A DNA stretch of 64,000 nt, from positions 42,766,501-42,830,500 of the forward strand of contig JAVUNC010000005.1 of NCBI GenBank assembly GCA_032173965.1, in the 5' to 3' direction. The notes below the pieces were generated by a model. It did no database searches. It saw only the letters and a list, made by a program, of their open reading frames with translations, and was not told where the DNA came from. This document shows positions 14,601 to 28,500 of the stretch, piece by piece. The translations under genes were made by a program, and so were the position numbers. The DNA is from Sitta carolinensis. Taxonomy: Eukaryota; Chordata; Aves; Passeriformes; Sittidae. Within the stretch, counting starts at the first letter, position 1. Each line of letters starts with the position of its first letter.

Positions 14601-15780
14601 TATGTAATACCTTCATTCAAAAGGGGAAAACAGAAATTTCTCTTTACCATTCTTCAATATATTAAATTAAATTATTAATAAGCATATGTGTTAATTAGTT
14701 CTTACCTATTAAAGAGAAATTAATAGATGCTAATATATTTGTGGCTATTCTATACAGTTGTGAAAGAAGTTATTTCTGTCATAAAGACATGCTTTTCTCT
14801 CTGTAAGAATCCGAATGATCATCTTCTGCAGGTTTTGTAAAAAGCAATACTTTGAACCAATGAACTTGATAAATTGCCTTCTTTCTGATCACTTTGTAAA
14901 TCAATCTGATGGAACTATATAATTAGATTTTAGAAAGATATTCAATGTGTGTTATTCCATAATTCAAGAAACAAGTCAACATAGGTCCAAATACATTAAC
15001 TCTAATAAATGACAGTTTCCCAAATAAGCTAGCAATCATGAACAGGTTTGAGATTCCTCTTAGCAAAGAAGCTAAATTAAAGAGGTTGAATTCTTAATCT
15101 TCATTATTACTTGAAATGTCAGTCCAGCTTTAGAGAGACTAAACATCAAAATATGTTAAAACAAAGCCTCATGTATCAAAGAACATAAGAATATTTACTG
15201 ATAAAATATTAACATAAATAATTTTCTTCATTATTTGATTACAACATACACCTAATGTTTTCTACAAAGTAGTTCTAGGCTGAAAAGAAAGCAAAAGTGA
15301 TGACACATACCTTACCTAAGTGTTAAATTTGTATTTGCTTAGGAATTCAGCAAGAAATTAGTATTTGAACACAGAAAATTTTGCAACAAGTCCTGAGAGC
15401 AAGTGACTTCATTTTTATCCCACGTATAGCAGTGCTACAATCTCATTTATTGACGGGGAGTGGCAACCAGAAGTCAGGTGGCTGCAGTACCAGACAAGCA
15501 GAGTTTCAAAACACAGTTACTCTTTACCATCTAGTTCTACTGACTGATGCTGACACTGCTGGCACACTCAAAGTTAGCAGCTGTTTAAACAACTTACCAA
15601 AATTGGGTCCGAACATGTTGAAACCTGCATTTAAGTGGGATTCAATGTGAAGGTAATTGTTTCTGTACTAGCGCACACATCTGCCTTGTTTTGTTTGGAT
15701 ATTTTTTCTATTCACATATTTCCCCACTTGAAAATTCATATGGCAAGTTGGTAATAACTGTTTCTGATCATGTTTCTTAG
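8614..15780. other. No exon supported; probably upstream of, or 5' intron of, PLEKHG7
   Basis: No confident coding exon is seen. Short open frames at 11354-11656 and 15381-15650 lack convincing splice sites or homology. Poly-A runs occur near 13061-13090 and at 14359-14377. The PLEKHG7 promoter and any 5' UTR exons may be here but cannot be picked out by eye. Confidence 0.4.
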
Positions 15781-16514
15781 GTATGCATAGACGTAAATCT
15801 TCATGCTGCAAATTAAAAATGCAACAACCAAGCTCTGATTCTGACCTCGTCAAAGGAACCTGCACCAGTGTGGAACCTCTGGACAGGGAAGCTGATCTCC
15901 ATAAGGAAAATGCTGCTTTGTCTGAAAGCAGCTGCCTAGAAGATGTCTTCAGTTCCTCTGAAATGCAGACATCACCAGTTCATATGGACACCCCCTTGCC
16001 TCCAGGGGACCACATTCTCAGAGGGGGCTGCACAGAGTCCTCATTTCTGAGGCTTCCGACAGAGGAGTGCATTGGGATCCAACGTGCACCTGCCCGCTTC
16101 GATCGTCACGCTCGGGTCAGAATTTCCACTTCTCCAACTTTAAGGCGCCTAAGGATGGCCTCTGCCTCACAAGCACTGTCATTTCAGGGCTGTTCTGACA
16201 CAGCTCAGCTGGGGAATCAAAAGGAATACACTGGCTCTCTCCACCACATTTGTAAGAGTCCACCTCGGTGCATTACAATTGCTCCATTGGCACTGCCTTC
16301 TTGTGTCCATGCAAAATTATTGTCATCCAAAGCCAGCTCTGAGAGAACAATAGTAGTTCCAGACTCTGACCTACCCAGATCAAAGCTTCAAGCCAAGGGG
16401 ATCCTCTAAGCAATGGCAGTACAATGAGCCACACAGAAACTCTTGGAGAGCCAACTCTGCTACACTTCCTATAAGACTCTCCGCCCGAGCCCTACACTTT
16501 GGTCAGGTGTCCAG
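15781..16514 (+). CDS. PLEKHG7: PLEKHG7 exon 1 of those found: long N-terminal exon, frame break near its 3' end
   Basis: A strong acceptor (pyrimidine-rich, ending ttcttag) precedes 15781 and a strong donor (CAG|GTAAGA) follows 16514. The frame starting at ATG 15783 is open to a TAA at 16407-16409. The motif [15 protein letters not shown], near residue 120, is basic and serine-rich. The next frame over is open from 16357 to the donor and reads like protein ([20 protein letters not shown]). Only that frame leaves two bases (AG), which join the A of the next exon to make an Arg codon. The third frame is closed before the donor by a TAA. The exon therefore changes frame by one base between 16357 and 16407. 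A second Met at 15819 could be the real start. Confidence 0.8.
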
Positions 16515-19500
16515 GTAAGAGGAATAGGAAGATACAACCTCTTTTTCAGTCTTTCTTATTTAGTGTTGGTCCATCGTGGGCCAGTGCACAAATAAAACCC
16601 CATTTCTTAACCTTAATTGCAAGCTGATCCATGATCCTTTAATACATTAGACTTACTTCTACACTTAACAGGAAGGGGGATTTTTCTTTCCAAATCAACA
16701 AGAGACAGGAGTTCCAGCCTTGTCCCTTGGTGACTGGGTTAGCTTAGTCCACTCATGTACATGGCCACTCTTTCCCACCTCTGTCTATTCACCCTGGTGG
16801 GACAGCACTGTTGTACTGGGGATACAGAAGAACAAGACTAAGTAATTTATCCTGTTTAGGACTGAGTTTTAGAAGACTATTTTCTTTCAACACACTCTTT
16901 AACCCTTCAGAAGGATTATTCCAAAGACAGGGAAGTCCACTTTTCTGTTTTACTGAATAGCATTACTAGCCCTAATAAAACCAAGAATTAAGTTGGTTGA
17001 GTCAAATTTAAGGTCTACTACTACCAAAGAAAGAGGTACCATTCCCTTTATTTATTTCCACTTACCTAGCTCTGCCACTCACTGGCATCCCTTTATTTTT
17101 ATGTCCAGCTCCATAAACAAAGAAGCAATTATGCAATCTCTTCTGAAAAAAAAGAAACCCTGATCCAGTGAGTGTAAAGCATCAGTAAAGATAATATGTA
17201 TCTTTACAGGAATAAGCAAGGGAGAAGTAATCCCTGCACCTTTCAAGGTCAGGAAACTACAGTTCAGCTCTCCACAAGAACAAAAAGAGAGGCTTTTTGT
17301 CCAAGCCAGGTTTGCTACTAGATCTGCTCTCGAAGACCTTCTGCTGAGTGCAGAGGCAGTTAAATTCCCACACACGTTTGGTTTGACTCTGTCCTTGTGC
17401 AAACCGCCTACACACCCATTTTACTGAGGGTGGGTGGTGTCAAATAGTGCAGAGTTCTTCACTAGCTGCTTAGCTTTGCACTACAAACTAAAAGCTATTT
17501 TCTTCTTCCCCCCCACCCCCTTCAAATATAGAAAACATTCTGGATATCAAATGAGTTCTCCGTGCTCAACAACAGTGAAATTAATTAGCCTATGTCCGAG
17601 ACTATTACGCTATTATTAGTACATTTTCCTTTACAAATGAGTTCTTTATTTCACCGGAAAGAAAATCAGATTGTTTGCTTGCTTTCTGACCAAGTAACTA
17701 AGAATATCTCACTTGCTTTCAGGAGAGTGGACTGCCCTTGCAAAGGTATGCACATGTTTATTTTATCTCATTCTAAGCTTGTTTCTCCTATATTTTCAAT
17801 GAATTTGCTTCACTTTAAGACAAAACCGAACATAAAGTCATGTAAATATAACTCAACCTTAATTTGTAGATTTGCTATGTGAAATGCCTGTCACCAGCTC
17901 ACTAAACTTTTTAATGAGATTTTCTCTCAAAGGTGGCCCTCTCCCTAGCACGTTTAGCTACATTTCACGCAATATTTCATCCGGATCATCAGGGAGCTTT
18001 GCACTAGGAACTAACTGCCAAAAGGTCTGGTCGTTTGGCTTAGCAGTGTCAAATTTCAGCTGGAAGAATGCGAAATATCTCAATCTTGAGTGGCATTTTC
18101 CAAAAGTTTGTGGAAGGGAAAAGGGCGCAAAGGAGCTAGGAGAAGAGCTCAACATTGTTCTTATACATGAGCAAAGAAGATCTAGGACCGCTACTGGAGA
18201 GGGGGATTGTTAATCCTACAAATTAAGGAGAGTACATAGAATACATGGATTTTATAAATTAGTGCACACAAGACAGAATGTTGCATACCATAGACCTGTG
18301 CAGTGAATTGTGTCAAGGTCTTTGAAACAATAATCAGAAAGTAAAAATTCTATTAGAAATTATTTTTATTAAGATATGTTTCTTTCTTTAAGATGTTCAA
18401 ATGTTTACAGAAGGGAAGGAAAGTTTTATTTTCACCCCACACAACAAGGAAGCAGGAGATAGTACCTCCATTAATAACCACCCCTCTTTCATTGATGCAG
18501 TAGTGCTCACTTTACTGCATGGTCCTCTCAAGAATGTTTGGGACTGGGTGGTTTGGAGCAGACTGATATTTTCTAGGAGTCCTTACAGAATTCCTTACAC
18601 AGTTCCCAAGATTCAAGAGATGTGTGCATGCATTTGAAATTACACGTTCACTGTAGAAGAAGTTCTGAACTGTTGCAATTTCCAACCCACTCTTTAACAT
18701 TTTGAATTTACAAGTGGAGATGGAGAGAGAACAGGAGGGAAATATCTTTTCATCTGGATGTGAAAACAAGAGATCTGTACTTTTGGAAAGAGTCAGCTCT
18801 GATCCAACTCAAAACAGGAATACATAAATATAGCTCACTGTCAGCATGAAGATTTGCCTGATGCATAACAAACTTCAGGGGAGAAATTGAAGGTACTGTA
18901 CTCAGATGGTTTAACAGGAGAACACTGAGCATTTAGTGAACACACCTTCTCTTGGTGCTGCTTGCCTAGAGTGGCTTCAAGAGGGAAGTAACTATATGCC
19001 AGCTAGGATATTGGCTTTGATATGGATAGAAATCTAGACACTTTTTAAACTCAAGAAACCACAACCCAAGGAAACAATCCAAGATTTTTTCCATAGGCAC
19101 CAGCAGCAAAGATCGTCAAAAGGTGGTTGGGATGTTGTATTATGAATTCTATCTAGATAAATATTAGAATGTGCAAAAATATAATAAAAATGCACCAGTC
19201 TCTGCTTTAAACACTTTTTGTCAAATTTAATTTGGTCCAAGGTCTGGGTTAAGCCTGTATTTAGCTCCTCCTTTATTAAGATCATTAGTCTATCTTATCA
19301 CAGCCAGCAAAAACTGTTGACCTGTCATATTATGCTCTCCATCTAGAAGCACATTAGGACAATTGGCAACACTTCTCCAAGACTGACTTATATATTGTCC
19401 TGAGTAAAATCACACCTCCATCCTTCAGTTTCATTGAACATCTCTTCTCCCCACTCCCAAGCTGTACTTTCAAAAAACTTCCTTAATGCACTCATTTTAA

Positions 19501-22500
19501 ACTGCCTTCCCCACACAGTCCCCAGTCAAGAATGCCAGCACATCCCTGTCAGCATAGCAACTTGCTGAGCTCATGCTGTTTATAAAGAACTATCCTAAAT
19601 AAATAAACAAAAAGGCAAGAGGGGCAGCACAGACAGAAGTATATGTGGTGGAGAGAAGGTAAGATGCTAAACCAATACTGCCATGGAAGAAAACTTTGAT
19701 AAAACAAAACCTCAAGTTTACTCTGATGTCCTTTTCTCCTTGAACCATTCAGCATTTTCAGAGACTGGGTGAAAAACTGCATTGCACTATTTCCTACAGC
19801 AAACCAGCTAATGAAGAGACTTCACAGTAACTGCCAAGACAGCTCATATTCAATACCTTGAAGGAGAGGGGCTCATCTATCTTGAAGTACTCCCATTTCT
19901 TTTTTAATATTTCACACAGCTGTAAAGTGTCACAGAATCACAGAGTGGATAAGGTTGGGAAGGACCACAGTGGCTTGTCTGTTACAACCTCTGCTCAATC
20001 AGGGTCATCCTAGAGCACATTGCACAGGATGGCATCCATCATACTAAACCTAATGCCTTATGCAATCATTGAAATATTTTACTCTTGACAATAGGTCATT
20101 TTCCATGCTAACTTTTTGAATCAGGGAGTCCAAGCACCCGCCCTGAGTGGCTTGGGTAACAGTGCCTGACAGTTATCTCAGTACTGTGACCACCCTATAA
20201 TATTTACCTTAGTAAGATCCTATGTTGCTTTTATTCACATCTAATGGATATTTCTTTAAGTAATATATCTGCTATTTAAGTAATATCTCTGCTATTTAAG
20301 TAAGGTGATCTATATAGATGTCTGTTCCCTGGGAAAGCTAGTTAGGTTAAGATTAGGGACATATGAAGACACTTTTTGTGTCTTAGAAATAACTATATAC
20401 AGAGGATATTTATTTTTCCAGACCATGTCCTGCTTCAATGTCTTTAATAATTTTCCATAACTTTGCCATGTAAATCTATGGTATTATCATGTTTCAAAAA
20501 ACACGTGTATTTTAAGAATGAATTGTTACAGATGATGTCTCTTCAGATGCCCAAGTTTGTCCCTAAAGCACAAGCATTTATTTCATTCCATCACTGCAGT
20601 CCTCTGCCCCTAATAAGTAACACAAACAAAAAATAAATGAAAAGGAAAAGCTACAGAGTCTGAAGGCATGAGAAGATGCTAAAATATTGCAGACTTAAAA
20701 CCTAGTAAATGTTACCACATAGCACTTGAGTAGTTTGATTTCTCCAGAAAAAAAAAAAAAAAAAAAAAAAAAACTACAGAAGCATCTGATGTATCTAATA
20801 TGTCTACAGGCATCAGGCCAGGAAACCACAGGTACCTGTGGTTCCACCTCTGAAGCATGAGTATACAATTTAGACATGAAAGCCATTAACCAGCCCAGGC
20901 TCATCAGATTGCAAAGGTATATTTTAGTCAGACACCCAGGGGATCTTGCCATGCCCCCACGTTTCACAGGCTTGTGCACCTGTGAGGATGCTTGTGAAGA
21001 TGTGAAGAGCTTGTTTAACCATGTGTACCTGAAGTTCAAGGCCTTTTTGATCTGGGTAAATAATGTCATTCAACCCAGTTACAGTGACTGTGCTTCCATT
21101 ATTAGTTCTCATAAGTCACTAGCCTGCAGCTTCAAATATATTGTGAAAATAGGCTAGATGTCTTAAGAATCAATAACATACTGACAAAATTTTACTATTA
21201 AGCCAACCTGAAATAAATCTCATGAATTTCCTAGTACAGTAATAGCACCTTTGAGGATTATCCTTGCACTATATTGCAGCACCTGACTTGCATAATAGCC
21301 CAGCTGTCCAAGAGATTGCATCATGGACTCACTAGAGGTTTCAGTGGCATCTTAATACAATTATTACCAACACTGAAAATTTGGGTTGGGTAGCATTCAG
21401 TGCACATCTCAGAAAGGTACTCCTGAGAGGAACACTCCTCTCCCTTGCACTGGTATGGCCTTGCAGATAGCCAAGAAACAGACCCCTCACCCATTGAAGC
21501 TCTCAAACCACATAATGAGGGTTCCATGTCATAAGAAACCACAGAGTTTCATTGTAAACCCTAAAGCCAAACAAGTAAGTCCTATGCTCCCCATTCAGTA
21601 GGACTAGCAGAAAAGCCTTCAAAGAACTCCTGCATTGCACATTGTAACCACCTCAAGACATAGTTTTTAAGCCCTGATATGTTCATGGTTCAATTGTTTA
21701 AGTCCCAGGTCTGACCCTTCTGATAGCCTACAGACCCCTCTCTTGTTAGGAGCAGCTTTTGTCCTGAATTCAATTGTTTAGCTAAGGCAATTGTAGGCAG
21801 TGTCACCACCAGGTCATAAAAAAAGCCACAATCTCCATGTCTTACTATACATATCAAATCCCAATTCTCTATCTTATCTGTCAGTTGATAAGTTGTCAAG
21901 TAACTTTTCCCACACTTAAAGGGAAAAAATCCTGCCAGGTTTCACACCAAGTGTGGCAAATGGCTAGATATTCACAGTAAGAAAACAGCCTAGATAAAGA
22001 AAGATCTCAGAATCGTGCTTAACTAACTAATAATACTGTGCACACTAAGTGGTGACTGAAAAATAGAATTTTTACATGTGTACGTGGACTTTGTGCCTCC
22101 TCCCTCAGCTTCTGAATTGCTGACCCTTTGATCCCTAATGCAGTATTCATGTATCAGTGAATTGAAGGCAACACAACAGCAGCTGCAGACAGCAGTCCCA
22201 CTGCAGCATATACCAACATAATTCATTAGGTGTCTGTGTGAGTTATTAGCAAAATACAAAAAGGTTTTAATATGCACCAACAGTTTCTGTATGTGAATGC
22301 AAGCAGCCTCTGGCACAAACATGCTGCTGGATGCTGTGTCACTTTTCTACATGGACCTGGATCCTAGACAATGTTCTCCACTAGGAAAAACAATAGTTGG
22401 AGAGACATTTCTTTCCCATCAGTAGGACCACTGAGTCATATTACATTCAAAATATTTGAAATAGCAGAAAAAAATGCCAAAAGGACTTAAAAAGAAAATA

Positions 22501-25500
22501 GCATAAACTAGCCAAAAGGTTAAACAATCTTTTTAAAACCCAACATCTTAACTGTTTCACTAGCATGCTGTCTTTTCTTGAAATCACCCTGAGTTACAGG
22601 AAGGTTAAAAGTAAGAAGTCACATGTCAGCTATAAACAGTATTTAATTGTTCCTTTAAACTTCACAGCTAAAACAGATTCTAAAATACCCACTCACTTTT
22701 TGTCTAACCTCAGAAGAAACCAGGAATTTTCAATATTTAAATGCTCTAATTACTTGTTATCTGAGGCAAGCCATGACCATTAAGGCCTTGATCTCAGCAA
22801 CAATGTGGAACTGGAAAGACAATTAGATATTTGCTATCAATCACTGAAATTCTCTACTTGTTCTTTTAGCATATTATGTGGTAGCTCCTGTGATTTGGTT
22901 TTTTAGCTGATTCTCTCCTGTACCAGCAAGGAGCCCTTCAGAATCTCCTCTGCAGCCTCAGGTGGACAGAGATGATGTGTGTCGTTGTTGTTGCATCCCA
23001 CAGATCAGCTGAGCGCAGGCGCAGCTCCCTGGTAGTGAGTCTGCCAGGACTCGAGGTGTTCCCTGGAGACCTCCTGGTGTCAGACTGTGCCATGGACTAC
23101 CTGCCCTACTCATCCTTCCTGCTCAGTGCAGGTCAGACACACGGGGGTGTACTCCTCTGAGCCGGGACTGGAACACGTGTGCTGTGGGATGGGAGGGAGG
23201 ATGGATACATGAAGCGGTGCAGCCGCTGTGCAGGATCCTGTTACCCCACACCAATGTAACTGCACTGCCAACTTTAAAATTCCTCTTTTCTTTTTTTATC
23301 TCCTGTTGTTTTCCTCTGTATTTTACTGTTGAAAGCAAAACGCAAGTAGACAAGAGGGTAGGACATAGATCACATTGTTCCTCCACAGAATAAAAGCAGC
23401 CAGAGCCCAGGCCAGGATCTCCATCTCAAAGCAGTTGAGGTACAGTTTCCTACATCCACAGCTTCAAGAAGAGAGAAAAGTGGTCCATGCTGCCCTTTGC
23501 AGTGTGCTCTGATCACAAGGGTAGTAAACCCAACTTATGGATAGAAGTTGCTCACAAGACATTCCAAAACTGAAATGCAGACCTGCAAGCAATTTCCACA
23601 AATAGCTATTGTAGAATATAGTATAGCATGTGGTGTGACTGACAGAGATCATGGTGGCCAGAGAACAAGTTTCTCAAAAAGTAAATCTGCCAAGGTCACA
23701 GCCAGAATTTTCTAGACAGAAAATAAGCCAGGCATTCCCAGAATGGCCAAGACCTTCAAAATCCAGAAACACAAAGTTTTGACTGCGATTCCCTGTCACA
23801 CACCTGAAAATGGGTGCCACATAAAGAAAACCTTTTCAGATGTCTTGCTGAACATAGTAATTCCTCACAAGTCACCAGTGCATTCCTAAACCTAGACCCC
23901 TAGCTTTCCCTGTACCTCACTAAGGACCACAAATTACAGTCTGCATCACTGTGCCAGCCCCATGACAGATCTGAGGCTTAGGGATCCTAGCATTGTTCAT
24001 TCACTGGATATTTAAATACCTGCATAACTCCAAGTTATGGTAATGAGAAAGCATGGGCTAATTCTTGCTTTAAGACATCTTCAAAAACTGGCTTGAGATA
24101 CGGTGTTTTTCCGAGGTAAAGAATTGGCAGTCACATAGTGATCACCTGCAGCAAGTAGAAGTGTTTAGCGTCATCCAGGATCCCACCAGATAGCCATAAT
24201 TCCTGCTGGGAGGAACCTAACAAGCTCAACAGGTTTTAAGTCTGGTGCACAAACTGCCTAAACTCAAGCATTAAATATAAGCTGAGTATAGTCTACCAAG
24301 TTGCATATATAAATAAGTAACAGTTTTTTTATCTATTTGTTTCCTTACTGATAACATTTGTTTTCCCCATTAGAGTCCAAAAAGGCAAGGTGGCCATTTG
24401 CCAAAAGAGGAGTCGTGAGTATTTTTACCACTTTATTTTTCCTTGTATTGACCTTGCCTTTTCCCACGAGTAACCTGGGTTAAAACATCTCCTTTACTTT
24501 CTCACCCTTGGAGAAAGGCAGCCAGCAGGTGAGCTGCACTCAGAAGTCTCAGCCCTCCCTGGGACTGCTTGCACATTAATCTGCAATGAAGATTGGGTGG
24601 CTCCAGAGCAGCCACTGCATGTGATGCACATGAAAACACAGTCAGTGCCACTGCTCCCCATCCCTGTGGGTGGTGGGAGGAGGGCAGAGTGGGATGGGCA
24701 AGGAGAGCAGAGCCTCTCATTCCAGGGTGGCAGGAGCCCAGTGCATCTCCCCAGGGGAAGGTAGCACAGAGTGGACAAATCAGTGACATTGTTGCTTTGA
24801 CCAGCGTGGATCCTGCACTCTGTGTGTGCCTTAGGGCTTTGGAAAGTGTGATGGACTCCCACTCACAGGGAAAGGATCTGAGCTTTACCTATAATAGTTG
24901 CATTCCAGGTCACTTTCTAAGGCCTTTCCTGTCCTCATGGGTGCCCTCACACTGACCAGTGAAAGCACATCTCAGTGAATTTCCTTGTCTAACACAATTC
25001 CTTGTCTTTTCCATTTATGAGAACTTTCACTTACAAAGGTAATCTGAATATCCTGTACTGTTCAGTATTCAAAACATTATTTACAAGTACCTTGATAACT
25101 TTTTCTCCCTAGGCATGTAATTAAGAACAGTATTTTTTGCATTTTGTCCAAAAATAGTAGTGCATACCATACCAATGCAAGTACTTAGGTTAATATGTAC
25201 AAGAATTCCCTTTTCATCTGAAAGCAGTTTCATAGCATTTGAAGGAGCATGCCAGAAACATGAGGATTTTTAAATTCAGCAAAATATTTTAAATCTGCAA
25301 TAAAAAGCATTTACATTTATATAAAAGTGATTTCTAAGACTATTAAATGCCACAAAATTTAATTAATGAAGATTCATTTGCTGGTACACTGGTTCAGTGT
25401 CCATAGATATTAACCATATTATTTTTTCTGCTCCATTTCAATCTGTCTTTCAAAATTGGGAGCTGAACTTTGAACCTAAGTTTTAAATATAATCACGCAC

Positions 25501-28500
25501 ATATTTCAAAATTGGCTTGAGTTCAATGCCTAAAGTTCAGATAATAGAAATCCATGAAGTGGAAATATACTGTTCCAGAGAACAGATAAAACTTAGGCAA
25601 ACACCTTATAAGTCTGTGCCCATAGCACTAAATTAGAGTTCATAAATAATGGTTAAATTTCTTACAAGGCCTGAATAAACAAAGCCAAAACAAAAGAAAC
25701 TGTTTTTATTTCATGGTTTCTCACACAAACTCCTGCTGCTCCTTTAGTTTTCTGAAAGCTCATTTTACAGACATTATTCTGCAGATGACCAAGGGAGATT
25801 TTTCCATATGTAGCTCAAAAATAAAAAATATAAAATCAAACACAAATTTTTATATCTATGACAGAATTTCAATCATGAAACTGTTGTCCCCCATCTCCGA
25901 CAGTGCTAAGGGAAGCAAAACATTTCATTTGTTCTGTCTTCCATGGGTAGCCCATTGCCTGTTGACATACCAATGATTTGCCCTGTCAAAGACTTGTGTA
26001 TTACATAAATAGGATCTTAAACAACCAAACCTGAAACATTTACACACCCCACCCACAGCTACAAAGAAATCTGCCATCACTGCCTTGTCTTTGTGTAGAA
26101 GAGCCCGGAAATATAAAGAAACAATTCATTTAAGGGCAAACTCCCTACGAATTAGGGCAAGGTTACAGAGCTGGATAAACTTCTTAACAGTCTTTAAAAC
26201 ACTATGGATCAGGGGTGGTTTTTTGTATTTCAACAGGCTAAAGACAAACAGAAGCAAGCATCTGATCTGGGAAATTGTCTTTCAACTGTTAAGATCATAG
26301 ACTGCTGCACAGATGAATTTTTCTGCTTTAAGGTATCAAAAGGTATCCTTACTCTATCAAGGATACTTAAGGATGGAAGGAGGAATTTTTTGTTCTCTAT
26401 AAGCTAACATTTTTCAGTTCATTAATCTGGATAGGAGACCCTTCTATTAAATTAATGCAGAAATATATGGTATGTTTTTGCCATTTGAAATGGAGGTGCA
26501 ATCAGGAAACCGAGGGTCAGAGTAGGCTAGCAAGGGCCCTCAAAAACATCTGGATTTTGACAGGGTTCCAGACTGCCCTAGATCAGGGAGGTACCACTTT
26601 CAGAATAAGGTCTCAAGGCAACCCTCTCAGCAGCACCTACAGATCTAGGGAAAGACACTACAGCATCAGAGAGACGCCACAGGGGACACAGCCACTCCCA
26701 TTGCTGAGTTCAGAGGAGCCAGGAGCTCGGTGCCAACATCACAGTTTGGCTGCAGAAAAGCCACCAAAGCCTGTCTGCCAGACAAACAAGGCTTCTGGTC
26801 CCTAGCCACCTAACACCATCCCCTCTCTGAAGCAAACCTCTTGCTTCTCCCAGCTGGCTGTTATCTGCAGCTCCTCACACACAGCTGCTGAGGGCTCCCG
26901 TCAGTGCCTAACACAGATGGACATCTGACTTTGGAGCAGGTCCGTAATGTGACAGTGGCCACCTTAGGACTAAACAAATCAATTTCCAAGTGACTACAAA
27001 GACCTAGTCCTTTGGTATCTTGATTTTATCATCCAGAAAATAAAAAGATATCATCTGCCCAAGAGCAGCACAACAGATCAAATTCCTTAGCATTTGCAAG
27101 CTGCCCATTAATTTTTGGTACAACATATCTAAACACAGACTATCATATTGTGTTGCTTTCAAATTCAGTGTGTTTCTATTGTCAGCATTTTAGAGGAGAA
27201 TGGCAGGTTTTAAAATATTTTAAAGGAACTTCTAAACTTGCAGAAGAAAAATCACTAATAATGGTAGATGAGATTTACACAGTAAATAGGACAGATTCTT
27301 TTCATAAGGTCTGAAGTAGCTCATGCATCAATTGGTGGTTTTCTTTCTTCTTCAATCAATAGAGTAAATCTTGGCACGAATTTATAAATGAGCAGCAGAC
27401 TGACCAGAAAGATGTCAATCAGCCGGTTAGAAGTGAAAAAAGAAGCAGCAGTGTGGGAACTTTTCACAAGCGAATGCACTTACTTTCTGGATCATTTGCT
27501 GGTTCTCAAGATGGTAACGTCAGATTTCACTTGACAAAAGCAATGAAACATTATTTGTTCTGCTGTGATGGACACAAAGCCATCTGAAACCTCTCATTAG
27601 AGGTCCGAGGGGGAATGACTTAAGCACCTGGTTTTTCCTCCCACCTTGCCTGCTCATCCTGTTTCCATAGCTCCCTTTTCTGTCTTCCTGATGGTATCTC
27701 TTCTTCTAAACATCACTTTTGAGTGATGCAACTTAGTGCTTTGCAATTACCATCTGACTGTAGAGCTTTCCAGGATATTCAACTGACACTCCATTGGTCT
27801 TCTCACAAACACTGTACTGAAGACATGCTCCTACCATTTATTTCTGTACTATTCCAATTGCTAGTGTGCAACATTATATTTGTCATTCAACTTCATACAG
27901 AGTTGTGGTTAGATTATCCTGACTGGAGCATGAAAACCTCAGAATTCAGCAGCCCCATAGTTTTAATATTACATGAAAACAAGTATACTAAAAACTCCTC
28001 TCCCAAAAACTCTGTATTACCACCAATACTGAGAGTTTTAAAAGCTTGAAATGTTCACCACACATCAAAAGTTAATGTATCCATTTAAAAATATGGAAGC
28101 TTCCATAAACATTTTCTTATCATTTTTCTCTTACTCAGCATAGGCAATTTCTGATTTTTTATTAAGTCAAAGAAAAGAGAGTCGTGAAACATTTTCCATG
28201 TTGCTGAAAAGTTAGCCTGGACAATATAAAAACTGCAAAGTAAAGGAAATAAATAGAGGAGTGGGCTGAATTCCTCCTTCATGGGGCAGAACAGGATGGG
28301 ACAGAAAATGGGATAACAGGACCAGCTATTGATTAAAGGCAGGAGAAGAGCATTCTTCTTTCTATACACTTTGTTTAGAAAACTGAAAAGTTAAAAATGG
28401 TGAATACTGGGAAGAATGATAACAGCAGGCAGGCTCCTTGTGAGTCTGATGTAGGAACCCACAGACAAGCCTTAGCCAGCCCTGCATGGCCCATGAATGA

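Larger units (their letters stand above)
16515..23003 (+). other. PLEKHG7 intron after the long N-terminal exon
   Basis: A GT-AG intron of about 6.5 kb. It holds a CR1 fragment near 19.9 kb, a 20-base tandem duplication at 20261-20300 and a 26-base A run at 20748-20773. I see no further exon, although a short one could be missed. Confidence 0.6.

Noticed and set aside
15381..15650. 89-codon open frame just before the first PLEKHG7 exon
   Set aside because: No acceptor, no homology, and the implied intron to 15781 would be only about 130 bases. It could be untranslated leader, but nothing shows it.
24494..24955. Overlapping open frames of about 95-122 codons on both strands
   Set aside because: Long open frames on both strands of a GC-richer stretch inside a PLEKHG7 intron, with no conserved motif or suitable splice sites.
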